A stretch of 64,000 nt of DNA, taken from contig JBCFYV010000100.1 of the NCBI GenBank assembly GCA_039000515.1, positions 26,447,874 through 26,511,873 of the forward strand, given 5' to 3'. The translations under genes were made by a program, and so were the position numbers. The notes beneath the pieces are model-generated. The model had not been told where the DNA came from and made no database searches. It was given only the letters and a program-made list of their open reading frames with translations. Source of the stretch: Timema cristinae (taxonomy: Eukaryota > Arthropoda > Insecta > Phasmatodea > Timematidae). How positions within the stretch are numbered: position 1 is the stretch's first letter; every line of letters begins with the position of its first letter. This document shows positions 21,601 through 32,670 of this stretch, piece after piece.

Positions 21601-21803
21601 CACCCATTTCGGTGACCGCATGATCTAAGAAGGCGTCATTCTCACAATAGACTAGTACACCGATGACGGAGAGATCTGAGTTCGAGCCCTGGTCGGGTGT
21701 ATTGAGGGTAGTTTTTCCTAAATATGTTATGTTTTTCCACTCTCCTTACATGCAAGTGTGCGTAGACTTCCTCTGTGTTTTATCCCTAATACATTAGCGT
21801 AAA
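21601..21803 (+). mobile_element. SINE-C lacking the tail
   Basis: Head CACCCATTTCGGTGACCGCA, box B GAGTTCGAGCCC, body with a small duplication around TTTTTCC, ending at ACATTAGCGTAA just before the shared tail. Confidence 0.85.
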
Positions 21804-22246
21804 ATATATATATTCAAAATATGTATATATTTTTTCGCATAATTTTAAAAAAAACTTTAGAAACCAACAACTTATTTCTCTATTACTTTATTTTTGCCTC
21901 CCCCCCCCTTTTAATTCTCTTTCTCTCCTTTGTGTATATACATATAATATTTATATTACCTATCAATAAAGCTAATATTTATAGGCTTTTATGTACAATT
22001 TAGATTATATATAAATTATACACATCTAGCCCCAATTTTCCCTTTCTTTCAGACATTTCTATAGGCCTAATTTATTATTTATTTCTCCCACTAGCCTCTA
22101 AATCCTCCCTACCCCGCCTTCTTCTCTCTCTTCCCTAAACCACCACTCACATGTTTGTGTTTCAAACGTCTGCATGGCAATAAAATAAACTGTAGGATTA
22201 TTACCCTTTCAGACAAAGTATAACAAATCTAAGATCCTAGTGAGAG
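21804..22246. other. AT- and pyrimidine-rich unassigned sequence
   Basis: No gene recognised; 21896-21945 and 22085-22140 are C/T-rich on the plus strand. Confidence 0.35.
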
Positions 22247-22396
22247 TTCTTCAGAGTTGGCAACCTTGCGTGACGCCTGGATTCTGTTAAGGGGCGTTCT
22301 TCAGAGTTGGCAACCCTGCGTGACGCCTGGATTCTGTTAAGAGGCGTTCTTCAGAGTTGGCAACCCTGCGCGACGCATGGATCCTGTTAAGGGGCG
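22247..22396. repeat. 50-bp tandem repeat, three units
   Basis: Three consecutive units start TTCTTCAGAGTTGGCAACC (22247, 22297, 22347) and end TTAAGGGGCG, with only a handful of differences. It abuts the left end of a Harbinger-derived element. Confidence 0.95.
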
Positions 22397-22399
22397 TTT

Positions 22400-23010
22400 A
22401 GACTATGCCTCTTTTCAAGCAACATGTTGCATGCAACTGGCCGCACAGGAGATGCGCGTTGAGGCATGCCGACTGCGCATGCCCCAAAAGTAGTTGTGCG
22501 CCTAGCCGCAAGTGGGCGCAAGTTCTCCCCATAATTCTGGGGAGCACGTTGCAACACTCTTGCCTCATCGTCCCTTGAGAACGTTTGAAGGCGGTGTCTT
22601 TGATTTTTATAGTTGTGGTGTAGTTGTTTATAGTCCCCCCCCCCGTGAACATATTTGTGTGTTTTTTTCCGTGATGGAGTGGGTTGCCGGAAAAAAACCA
22701 ATTAAATTTATCAATGATTACCAGAGACATGCATTGTTGTGGTGATAGTCACACACGCTTATGATAATATTCCTGCACTTAACTAACGTGATTCTAGAAA
22801 CTGACTCAGACGGACGCTTTCCTTTCCTTCTACGTCGTAAAATGATGATAGCAGCAGCGACCTCTCTAAGCACACTAACGAATGGAAAAAGAGGCAAACG
22901 TGAAACCAGGTTGGGTTGCATGAGGCAAGACGCAAGAGGCATGTTGCAAGATGCAACTAAAGAGGCATTACTCTGCGCATTTAATGTTGCATAAAATAAG
23001 GCATAAGTCT
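22400..23010. mobile_element. PIF/Harbinger-like non-autonomous element, ~610 bp
   Basis: The left end (AGACTATGCCTCTTTTCAAG, CAACATGTTGCATGCAAC) matches the complement of the right end (AGACTTATGCCTTATTTTATG, CAACATTAAATGC) with moderate divergence. Assignment to Harbinger rests on the MADF-like start inside. No clear 3-bp duplication was identified. Confidence 0.6.
22674..22745 (+). pseudogene. MADF/Myb-like domain start of a Harbinger accessory protein
   Basis: A 23-codon frame from ATG 22674 reads MEWVAGKKPIKFINDYQRHA then LLW and stop. KFI..YQRH..LW is the opening helix signature of MADF/SANT-like DNA-binding domains, which PIF/Harbinger elements encode in their second gene. The rest of the domain is missing, so only the first exon or a deletion remnant survives. 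Confidence 0.5.
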
Positions 23011-23204
23011 GGTGGCAGGTGACCGATCCTGAGTAGGTGCGCTTGTGATTATTAATTATTGTGGTTTTCCACCCTCTCTCGAGGAAATTATTGTTATTTC
23101 TTATTGAACCTAAACTATTAATCCCAGATCAGATAATTCAAAAGTCAGTAGCGATAGTGGGTCCTAAACGACTTAAAAAAATTTAGAGTGAAACGGGATC
23201 AAAC

Positions 23205-23362
23205 CCAGCCTCGTGAGGAAAAATGAGGAGCTACTTGAATAAATAAGTAGCAGCTCCAGTATAGAAAACTGAGATTAGTGACCGGAGGGCTCATTGTGCT
23301 GACCGAATGACGCCCTATATCCGCAAATTATGGCACTATTATCGCTATCGGTGGCATTATCA
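23205..23362 (+). repeat. Dispersed repeat R2, copy 2
   Basis: CCAGCCTCGTGAGGA, GAGGAGCTACTTGAATAA, AAGTAGCAGCTCC, TGTGCTGACCGAATGAC and TATATCCGC lie in the same order as at 2990 and 34846. Confidence 0.75.
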
Positions 23363-23459
23363 CGGATAATTTTTTTTTAAAGAAGCTCATGTGAACCAGC
23401 ACCTAGTACACCATTTATTTATACAGTGGACTGCAAACCATTATTATTTATTTATTTAT

Positions 23460-23602
23460 AACACCACGTCTTACTACCCGTTCGAGTTATAAGCCTATGC
23501 ACTAATTACGCTATCGTGTTGGGGATGAGAAAGGTTTACGTTAGAATAATTGTACCCATATTTGCGTAGAGAGAGAGAGAGTCAAACCATTTGGGGGAGC
23601 AC
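23460..23602 (-). mobile_element. SINE-C, 5'-truncated
   Basis: Tail CACCACGTCTTACTACCC, AATTACGCTATCGTGTTGGG, body with a GA expansion at 23568-23580; the box B region and head are absent. Confidence 0.8.
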
Positions 23603-24778
23603 TTTTTTTAAAATATTTTTGGTCTACGCTAAGAGGCAAACAACTATCTTCAGTAGAAAGAATGCGACCGTTTTAAGGGTGTTGTTACAACTTGAGCATT
23701 CCAAACGACCCTAACAAAAGTTACCTAGACATGGGTAGACAAAAAAAACAAACAGAATAAAACCCATCCATGAGGATGAAAAAAAGGTTGCTTCTACCTG
23801 TATAAACCATTGCACTTTCTTCCCTTAGTTAACAAGTTTTTGAAAAGAAACATACTTTGTGGCATTAGGAACTAGAAAGTTCAATGTCACACTTACAAAA
23901 GTACTAAAAGAAACTAGTAATATTTATGAATTTCTGGAATGATCACTATACACTGATTTTGATAGTAAGTCCCTTCTGGAAGATCTTATTTCGCACCAGA
24001 ATCCTACTGTAAATTAGTATTTTGGTACGATAGAAGTCCTTCTTGAACGTACTTCAGTTCTTGCTTTTCAAGATGTCCATACGTCCATGATTAGTGTAAG
24101 CCCATAATATAAAGTATTCGTCCTCTTACTCAAATGAATTTTTATTCGATAGGGTTGGATCTGTTATCATAGATTTACTTTCCTGGTTTTTTTTTTTTTA
24201 GTTTGTACATCGTGTGCTGATATTGACTCATGTGTTTAGAAAGTACACGTTAAAATACACTAATGAAAAAGCCCACAAATTAGGGAAGTACACACGTACA
24301 GACAATAGATCAAGGATTGACTTAATAATAGAAACAATCACAAGGCCGTACCCAATTTTATATGGGCGGACCGGGGAGAGGGGGAAGGGGGGGGGGGGCA
24401 GGCCACAAGCAGTGATGCTTGATGGATGAAGACCCATAAAAGACGATGGCACGAACATATTTTTTTAACATTTACATTTAAATTCTTCTTGAAGCAATTA
24501 AATTAAATTGGGGTTGTATGTGTTATGAATTTGAGACTCCAATAAGTTTTTCCAAAGAATTGAGGATAAATAACCATATTAATGCTTTGAATGGAAAAGG
24601 TGTTGCGGTAGATGGGGGGTTGGGGGGTGGGAGCCTCCCTCCTCTGCCCCTTGATGCTGCCTTGCACAATATCAAAGAAGATTGTAACCACTGCTTTCTA
24701 AAATTGTGTCTAAATGTAATGCCGGAATTTAACGGCGGTGTTTTTTTAACCGCTGGTTCAAGTGATACACACGTATAA
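23603..24778. other. Unassigned sequence with two G-rich tracts
   Basis: No gene recognised. G-rich runs on the plus strand at about 24371-24400 and 24612-24632. Overlapping open frames at 24214-24798 on both strands look like low-complexity chance frames. Confidence 0.35.
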
Positions 24779-24992
24779 TTACTCAAATGGGCTAACACTG
24801 TAAGGATGAGGAAGGAAGCATTTTAGAGGTAATATACCCGCATTTGCGTGGAAGCAGAGTAGGAAAGCATTTTGGGGAAACCACCCTCAGTACATCCAAA
24901 CGGGATTCAAGCCCCGTTCTCTCAATTTTTTTTAACAGGCCAGTCTAACACGAGAGTGACGCCTTAGACCATTTGGTCGCTGAAGCAGGTAA
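24779..24992 (-). mobile_element. SINE-C lacking the tail
   Basis: Body GCATTTTAGAGGTAATATACC, ATTTGCGTGGAAG and CCACCCTCAGTACATCC, head GACGCCTTAGACCATTTGG and GCTGAAGCAGG. The tail beyond 24779 is missing. Confidence 0.85.
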
Positions 24993-25597
24993 TGGCAGCG
25001 TTCACCCCCAAAATCCCCTGGCCTTGGAGAATTCGAATTAAAATATTTTTAAAAAACAAACAGATCTTGGCTGAAGCCCAGCCACTCACCCGGGACCACG
25101 TGTGAAAGGTAGACCTTCCCTCACGGTAGAGTCCGTAAACAAAGTGCGGATCGGAACCGAAAACAGCGACAATCCTTCAAACCGACCCTTGGACCGATAA
25201 TATTCAACTTTAAAACCCCATAAACAGACACAGACTGCACTTGGAACAGAAACCATCAATAACGAACGCCACGCTCGGTAGAGAACGCTGAGCCTGAAAC
25301 TTGTCCTGCCGCTACAAAGGCGAGCTACGACTGTAGTGCCTGCTTTCCTCCCCTCCTTTTACCACCCCTTCTCTGCCTCGCTGATGCCACTTCCCTCCTT
25401 TATTTTTTATTTTCCCTCGAACCCCTCCACGATGTGCTACTAGCCTTCCAAAATACATGTTCCTTTTACGAATATAGAAAACACATTCTGGCCTGGGTAA
25501 ACCACAAAGGAAAATGTACAGTCCAATTTACATAAGAAAGCCTTTTAGAAAATACAAAAATATATTTAGCCGTCAACATTTTATTATTTTACCAGTA
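24993..25597. other. Unassigned, moderately GC-rich sequence
   Basis: 25075-25440 is richer in C and G than its surroundings, but no coding signal was found. Confidence 0.35.
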
Positions 25598-25846
25598 TTA
25601 CCCGCTTCAGTGGCCGAACGAGTTAAGTCGTTACTATCGTATTTGTCTAGCCTGATAAAGACGACGGGGAGATCTAGGTTCGAATCTCGGTCGGGTCCAC
25701 GACGATGTTTTTTTTAATGCTTTCCCACTCACCTTCCATGCAAATGCGGGGATACTACCACTAAAATGCTTCCTTCCTCGTCGCTACCCCATAAAAGTAT
25801 TTATCAAACAAGCGTATAACCTGAACAGGTGGTAAGACAAGGTGAT
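25598..25846 (+). mobile_element. SINE-C, full span, compensated tail stem
   Basis: Head ACCCGCTTCAGTGGCCGAAC, box B GGTTCGAATCTCG, body and tail. The inner tail stem reads ACCT-GAAC-AGGT (25819-25830): both arms changed relative to ACCC/GGGT, preserving pairing. Confidence 0.9.
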
Positions 25847-26713
25847 TAGAAAACAGTTAAGCTTTATTCACACGTTCGTCGAAAAATAGAAAGCAGAATC
25901 TGTGCAGTAATTCACACACTTTATGTTGACCCATGATGCATTGCAACACTTAAAAACACCTGATTATTAACATAGTTTATTTTATAGTGGATAAACATAT
26001 ACTTTAGATCAGTCTCCCGATGGTTGTTCACAAATTATAACGCTGTGTCGTGGCACAATCCATAACACCATTAAACATAAATCTCCTCACAACGGCCAAC
26101 GAAGCTGTCTGCTAGTTTCTGACTGCAGAGCGCATGCGCACTGATTTAAGATGGTTGGTTCTGAGATATGATTGGTTCTCCCGTGCCTAACATCTCGGGC
26201 AGAGCGCACAAAGTAGAGAATAGTTGAGCTTCAGCAGAACAGCTCGCGACGATTAAGCGGGAATCTTGTAATTGGCTTAGAGCGCGTCACATGACCAAGT
26301 TTCTGTTCTGCGCTAGTTTTTCGGCGAAAGTATGAATCCACAGTAAGATTTTCAAGGTATTGATAATTTTGATCAAACGGCAGATCACACGGTTTGGCGT
26401 ATGAATATATGAGCATTGTTTTGTTAACGTTTTTAACTCTCGAAAAAGGTTTCCTCCACTTAGAATGAGACCGTAGACTTATTCTTGGCTTCTCCCCCAT
26501 AAGGCAATGGATGCTGGTTATCCGCTGATTGAAGGGAAAACATCAAGTGTTTAGTAATACGCTTTGAAGTAGTAAAAATGACCAGTTTGTAGCGTTTTGG
26601 TTTTCATTTAGTGAAAATATTGAACATGGTAAACAAATAATTAGAAAGTTATCTTTGGTTACGGGTACAGCAATTAACTTAACAAATCTATTAATCAATT
26701 ATTTTTATATATT
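25847..26713. other. Unassigned sequence
   Basis: No gene recognised. CAGATCACACGGTTTGGCG near 26382 echoes CAGATCACATGGTTTGGCG at 2399 in R1, so a small R1 fragment may lie here. Confidence 0.35.
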
Positions 26714-27070
26714 GGTGACCTGGTGGTCTGGGGTAAGATGTCAGACTTCTGTGCTGGAGGTCCGGGGTTCAATCCTCGGTCCGGGCACGGATTTATTCTG
26801 ATTACCAAATCCTTCCTGGTGGTCTAGGAGTAAGGTGTCAGACTTCTATGCTGGCGGCCGGGGTTCAATCCTCGGTCCCGGCAAAGATTTATCTGATTAC
26901 CAAACCCTTCCTTCACCTCTGACAAGACATCTTGTGAATGTGGGGAATGCCAGGCCTCCACCGTGGTTCGGATCCCACGTTAAACTGTAGGTCCTCCATT
27001 TCATCTCACAATAACCCTACCATTACAGTTATCGCGCGTATAACCCGAACGGGTAGTAAGACGTGGTGAT
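26714..27070 (+). mobile_element. SINE-A with tandem duplicated head (dimer)
   Basis: A first tRNA-like head runs 26714-26816 (GGTGACCTGGTGGTCTGGGG, box B GGGGTTCAATCC) and breaks off in CCTTCC. A second head starts at 26817 (TGGTGGTCTAGGAGTAAGG) and continues into a complete body and tail. The heads differ at several sites, so the join is not a recent local duplication of one copy. Confidence 0.92.
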
Positions 27071-27189
27071 GATGATAATAATTTTTATATATATTTTGAG
27101 CAATATATCTAGTCATAAATTCTAATTCAATTCTATGTTTGAATCTATGAGAGACCATGCAAGATAAAAATAACCATTCTGGCCATATA

Positions 27190-27565
27190 AACTGACCACT
27201 CCTTGCCCTTTGTCAGGTGTTACCAATGAGGGATCTACCTTGCCCCCATCTTACTCTATCCAGCCACCATTATTCTTCTCTCATTTCCACACTTTCTGTT
27301 ATCTGCTCCTCCCATTTCTTCCTTGGTCTCCCTTGCGATCTTTTTCTTGCATACTTGATCTCCACTATTCTCTTTGGTATTATTCTCTCATTTTCCATCC
27401 TCATTACACCATTCATCAACACGCCCATGCAATTTCAGTCTTTCTTCCTCTACTATCTCATGTACTCCCTGTACTCCCACTCTTTCCCAGTAAACTTGAT
27501 TCCTAATCCTGTTTCTCCTCGTCACAGCTATCATGCCTCTCTCAGGTGTACACTGTACAGAGATA
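27190..27565 (-). pseudogene. Non-LTR retrotransposon RT C-terminus, relic
   Basis: On the minus strand one frame gives VTRRNRIRNQVYWERVGVQ and a second, after a shift, gives IPKRIVEIKYARKR followed by SQGRPRKKWEEQI. R..IRN..... then GRPR.KW is the familiar end of many animal LINE reverse transcriptases. At least one frameshift and one stop are present. The upstream RT core is absent. Confidence 0.72.
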
Positions 27566-27599
27566 AATAGTTATAGTATTAATATTATTTTATGTTATA

Positions 27600-27800
27600 A
27601 TATATTAATGTTAATGATATTAGGCTATAATATATTAATATTAATATTATTGATAATATAAATATATTTGTAATATTATTATTAATATATTAATATTATT
27701 GATAATATAAATATATTTGTAAAATTATTATTAATATATTAATATTATTGATAATATAAATATATTTGTACTATTATTATTAATATTGATGATAATAATA
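27600..27800. repeat. AT-only ~49-bp tandem repeat, three to four units
   Basis: Units of TATTAATATTATTGATAATA plus TAAATATATTTGTA recur with a 49-bp step between about 27625 and 27775, then grade into TAA/GAT microsatellite. Confidence 0.85.
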
Positions 27801-27857
27801 ATAATAATATCAATAGTATAAATTTTTATTTAAATACTTCAATTAAATATCATTTTG

Positions 27858-28022
27858 TATTTAGTATAGCGCCGCACTTGAGGCGTAGTAAGTCTAACTA
27901 TGAAACTGGCCCATTCCATGCTAATCTAAGTAGGTGTAGTATTGTATTTAATGTAGCGTCGCACTTAAGGCGTGTTCAATCTGACTATGAAACTGGTCCT
28001 TTGTTAAGTTCATCTAAGTTGT
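27858..28022. repeat. 86-bp tandem duplication
   Basis: GTATTTAGTATAGCGCCGCAC at 27858 repeats as GTATTTAATGTAGCGTCGCAC at 27944, followed in both by CTATGAAACTGG and a TCATCTAAG-like word. Two diverged units. Confidence 0.75.
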
Positions 28023-28204
28023 GTTTTCGGTGACAGGGATCTCTGGGTTCAAGTCCCCATCAGGTGTCCAGAGGGCGCTTTTTCCTTACTATCTCCCGCC
28101 ATGCAAATGAGGCTATATTTATTCAAGACCCGTATATTCTAACTTCGTGTCCCATCAGAGTGGTTAAAATGCCTATATCCCTGACGGGTAGTAAAACGTA
28201 GTGG
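28023..28204 (+). mobile_element. SINE-C, 5'-truncated, degraded
   Basis: Box B-like GGGTTCAAGTCCC, body CATGCAAATGAGG, tail CCCTGACGGGTAGTAAAACG with a shortened loop. Confidence 0.65.
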
Positions 28205-28376
28205 ACAAAAACATAAATACCTTCTTATAGTGTCAGTAACATGACTCGGTATCATGTCTATTTTTTTTAAATATGTTGCACCAATCTTTTTTAAATCTTT
28301 TTTTTCGTAACTAGAAACGAACTCTGTGAATTAATTGTTTTATAAGAGAAAGATAATAATATTTAATTTAATATTT

Positions 28377-28620
<244 letters not shown>

Positions 28621-28639
28621 TATAAGAGAAAGAAACCTA

Positions 28640-29016
28640 TTTACATTTTCGATAGTGTATCGTGTCGACCAGTCAAGATGTGTTTTAGATCGCTTGATAG
28701 AATTGTGACAACGCAAAATAAACAAAGAATTATTCCAGGCCGGCCTGATAAGGAATTAATGTCATTGTGAGCGAACGTGCTTGGTTATAAGGAGCAGGAG
28801 ATTAAACTCTACAAGGCGAAGAAAAAAAAAAAGTTACATATGTGCGCGAACAACGCGACCATTTGTGTGGCATTTTAGGCCTATGTTTATAGGACCAGGC
28901 TAGAGTCAAACTCCTGACATTCAAACCTGTCCTGATGTCAAGCCGAGTGCAGAGATTAGATTCTGTCCATACCGTGACTCGGACGAGAATATTTGTTATA
29001 TCACTATTTGTATTAA
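28640..29016. other. Unassigned sequence
   Basis: No gene or repeat family recognised. Confidence 0.35.
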
Positions 29017-29032
29017 AATAACAAGTTTTGAG

Positions 29033-29293
29033 ACTTCTATGCTGGCGGCCGGGGTTCAATCCTTGGTCCCGGCAAAGATTTATCTGATTACCAAATCCTT
29101 CCTTCACCTCTGACAAGACATCTTGTGAATGTGGGGAATGCCAGGCCGCCACCGTGGTTCGGATCCCACGTTAAACTGTAGGTCCTCCATTTCATCTCAC
29201 AATCACCCTACCATTACACATTAGCGTAAGTGCGTATAACCCGAACGGGTAGTAAGACGCGGTGCTAATAATAATAATAATAATAATACTAAT
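29033..29293 (+). mobile_element. SINE-A, 5'-truncated, with 16-bp target duplication
   Basis: Starts inside the tRNA-like head (ACTTCTATGCTGGCGG), so box A is missing, then complete body and tail. The 16-bp duplication AATAACAAGTTTTGAG lies directly at both ends (29017-29032, 29294-29309). The truncation was therefore present at insertion, as expected from incomplete reverse transcription. Confidence 0.95.
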
Positions 29294-29353
29294 AATAACA
29301 AGTTTTGAGCAAATGATAATATCAGCGCACAAGGCCTACAAATTAACTTCACT

Positions 29354-29470
29354 CTGGAACAGTGGTTTTTAACCTGGGGCACGTGAAGACATCTTAAGCA
29401 AAGGGGTAAAGTTAAAAAAATACACCCATATACATATCTAGGCCTATATAAATATACACACACAGGTGTA
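29354..29470 (+). mobile_element. hAT-type left end, partner end not found
   Basis: CAGTGGTTTTTAACCTGGGG followed by CACG is a typical hAT terminus. No right terminus or 8-bp duplication was recognised before the tandem array at 29651. Confidence 0.4.
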
Positions 29471-29650
29471 ACGTGTCATATGGGACCCACCTTAGCGATG
29501 GACAGGAGCTATAAAACCAATGTAAAAACTTAATATTTTCCGTCTGACCTTGTTTACAAGCTATAGTCATTAGTCATGTTTGTACTCCAGTAATGTGGAG
29601 CTGTTTAAAACTATGGAAGTGTTCAAAATGTCCAGAACAAACAGGAATAA

Positions 29651-30540
29651 ACAGTTTAGTGAAATATCCAGGAATAACCCAAATAACATACCTACACAAA
29701 AGGTCGAGAGATATCGAGTATAGCATGCAAATAGTTTAGTGAAATATCCAGGAATAACCCAAATAACATACCTAGACAAAAGGTCGAGAGATATCGAGTA
29801 TAGCATGCAAACAGTTTAGTGAAATATCCAGGAATAACCCAAATAACATACCTAGACAAAAGGTCGAGAGATATCGAGTATAGCATACAAATAGTTTAGT
29901 GAAATATCCAGGAATAACCCAAATAACATACCTAGACAAAAGGTCGAGAGATATCGAGTATAGCCTGCAAACAATTTAGTGAAATAACCAGGAATAACCC
30001 AAATAACATACCTAGTCAAAAGGTCGAGAGATATCGAGTATAGCATGCAAACAGTTTAGTGAAATAACCAGGAATAACCCAAATAACATACCTAGTCAAA
30101 AGGTCGAGAGATATCGAGTATAGCCTGCAAACAGTTTAGTGAAATAACCAGGAATAACCCAAATAACATACCTAGTCAAAAGGTCGAGAGATATCGAGTA
30201 TAGCATGCAAACAGTTTATTGAAATAACCAGGAATAACCCAAAGAACATACCTAGACAAAAGGTCGAGAGATATCGAGTATAGCCTGCAAACAGTTTAGT
30301 GAAATAACCAGGAATAACCCAAATAACATACCTAGACAAAAGGTCGAGAGATATCGAGTATAGCATACAAACAGTTTATTGAAATAACCAGGAATAACCC
30401 AAAGAACATACCTAGACAAAAGGTCGAGATATATCGACTATAGCATGCAAACAGTTTATTGAAATAACCAGGAATAACCCAAATAACATACCTAGTCAAA
30501 ATATCGAGAAATTTTAAGTATGTTATACAAAGAGTTTATT
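29651..30540. repeat. 80-bp tandem array, 11 units
   Basis: Eleven units at exact 80-bp steps (29651, 29731 ... 30451); the last degrades after about 30500. Variant positions (ATATCC/ATAACC, CTAGAC/CTAGTC, GCATGC/GCCTGC/GCATAC) are clustered, with ATATCC only in the first four units, showing local amplification. Minus-strand open frames of about 64 codons repeat along the array, but 80 is not divisible by three, so they are by-products. Confidence 0.97.
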
Positions 30541-31079
30541 GGAATAACTTGGCTGTAACTAGGAAACAAGGCAATATGACACATGCTTATATTGACTTTT
30601 GTCATGGTTTTTATGTCTTCTGTCCACTGCTGAGGTAGGTCCCACATGCTATGGTACACCCAGTATATATTGATAATTTAAAGCTTATTATTTAATCCAT
30701 TCTTTTGGATTTAATTTAGATGTAGGCTATTTTTTTCTATTATTTTAGTCTGCAGAAATCGTCTAGAAATTACATTTTTTTATTTTTCGTCATTTCTAGT
30801 GAAATTTGTTCACAGGTTGTTCAAAATATGTAGAGCTTATATTATGCAACAACAATTTTGGTGTTTAAAGGTGTTTTATTTAGAACCACCTTTTAAGGTT
30901 ATACCGGTATGGGCGGATCCAGATCATTTTCATAAGGGAGTCATAATTATAAATAACATAGTTACTTATAATGTTAGATTTTGTTCAAAGCCATTTAATA
31001 GTTTCTCATTCATATTTAATCATATGTATGTTTTAAACCGTGGTCATCCTCTACTATTTTTTAAAATCAGATAGTTTTA
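30541..31079. other. AT-rich unassigned sequence
   Basis: A 91-codon open frame at 30799-31074 has no recognisable domain and no supporting context. Confidence 0.35.
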
Positions 31080-31560
31080 TAAACTATTTGGAGTGGCCCT
31101 CCTTCAACAATTTTTTGAAAAATTGTTCATTTTGGAAGCTATGAAGCTAGTCATCGACTTGATTTTTTTTAAATTAGATTCTTTTATAATTCATTTAAAG
31201 TGTACCTCATCTAGAAATTTTTGAAATTTGGATTCCCCTCAAAGCTATTTAGAGTGATCCTCACCTTAACTTTTTAGGTAACTAGATACCTCAAGAAGAT
31301 AATCTTTGTAGTTGTCTTCCACCGATAAAACTTGGAAAATTGAATTCTTTCGGAAAATTCAGAATTGTGAATTGTCCTCCCCAAGATATTTTTGAAATTT
31401 GGATGACCTTGTAAACTATTTAGAGCTTTCCTCCCGTGACTTTTTCTGCCAGTTAGATGCCTCTCATTTGGAAATTATTTGAAGCTATCTTCTTCCCAGC
31501 AAATTTTCGACAATCGAATGCCTTTAGAAGTCATTTGGAGTTTTATTTAAGGTCATATTT
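31080..31560. repeat. Ancient ~57-bp tandem repeat
   Basis: The word ATTTGGAG/ATTTAGAG followed by a pyrimidine-rich TCCTCC-like word recurs near 31087, 31192, 31247, 31302, 31362, 31417, 31477 and 31537, mostly 55-60 bp apart, with TTTTTGAAATTTGGAT-type words between. Divergence is high, so this is a relic array. Confidence 0.5.
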
Positions 31561-32274
31561 CAGCTTCATATTCTATAATATCAGAGGGTTTGAAATATAT
31601 CTGGGGGAGGGATGAATTTATTCCAGGGTGGGGAAAATTATTTCCAGGGGGGCAGAGTCCCCCAAAATTCCGACGCTCCTGCTGTCCACACATACTCTAT
31701 ACTCGGTATTCGTGGATGAAATGCTCTCAGGCAATTATAAGTCTTCTTTGATGTGTGGTACTCTACCGTCTCTATGAGGAACAATGTTAATTACTCGTTA
31801 TGCATGACAAATATTTGTACATGAAAACGAATATTTTTTTCACACTTGCGTGAGTCATGTCGAACAATGAATAGACGTGGACGAGTGATTCACGTGTGGC
31901 TCAAGAGGTGTCTGCGAGTAAAAAGAATAAAAATTGTATAAAATGTATCTGTGTTGTATTTTCTTCCTAATATTTGAACTTTCATTTTGTTTTTTGTTGT
32001 TGTTGTTTTTTGCTGAAGCAGATAGGTAAAAAGTTAAAGATAAATTTTATCTGGGAATACGCGAACAAAAAAGAATGACTACACTGTTTTAAACGACACA
32101 ACATCCAGTCTCCTCATCCTGCCATTATCATCACTGTGAAAGGAGGAACCCTAATGCCACCACTAATAATTTATTTGGCATTACCTGGAATTGAACCTGG
32201 GACTCCTTATAACTAAATACCGACAAGCACTAATGACCATGTTCGGACAAAGGTATCTGCTTTGTCTTGTCTAG
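31561..32274. other. Unassigned sequence
   Basis: No gene recognised. The word GGGAATACGCGAACAAAA near 32053 recurs as GGGGATACGTGAACAAAA near 34553. Confidence 0.35.
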
Positions 32275-32405
32275 TTTGCTTGAGACGAAGAGGTCGGGTT
32301 TCGAATTCCGGCTAGGTGTAACGAGGAATATTTTTTCAATGGGTTCCCACTCTCCTTCATCCGAAAATGCAGGGTGCACGTGGTATTAATTCAGTCGTAT
32401 CAATA
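32275..32405 (+). mobile_element. SINE-C, degraded
   Basis: Box B GGTTTCGAATTCC, then GGGTTCCCACTCTCC and a worn CGAAAATGCAGGGTGCACG body; no tail. Confidence 0.45.
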
Positions 32406-32446
32406 CCCTGCAAAGAGCAGACGCTTAGATGTTTCCTATTTCCCTA

Positions 32447-32670
32447 GTACCCGTTCGGGTTATAAGAACACATGAATTACGCTGGTGGAAGAGGGACGAA
32501 AGAGGGATGATTTTAAAAGAAATGTTCCCGAATTTAAATGGAGAGAAAGTGGCAAACCATTGAAAAAAATCCACCCTTTTTTCACCCGAACTGGATCGAA
32601 CCCCTTTCTCCAGTTACCAGCTAACCAGTTCAACACGAAAGTGACGCGTTAAACCACGCAACCACAAATG
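32447..32670 (-). mobile_element. SINE-C, diverged
   Basis: Tail TAGTACCCGTTCGGGTTATAA, body GAGAGAAAGTGGCAAACC, antisense box B GGATCGAACCCC, head GTGACGCGTTAAACCACGC. Confidence 0.75.

Noticed and set aside
27210..27570. Plus-strand 98- and 117-codon frames rich in Ser, Leu and Phe
   Set aside because: They are the antisense of a LINE RT C-terminal relic, which gives the recognisable motifs on the minus strand.
29570..30366. Repeated 64-78 codon minus-strand frames with LYSISLDLLSRYVIWV
   Set aside because: By-products of the 80-bp array; each ends when the frame shifts at the next unit.
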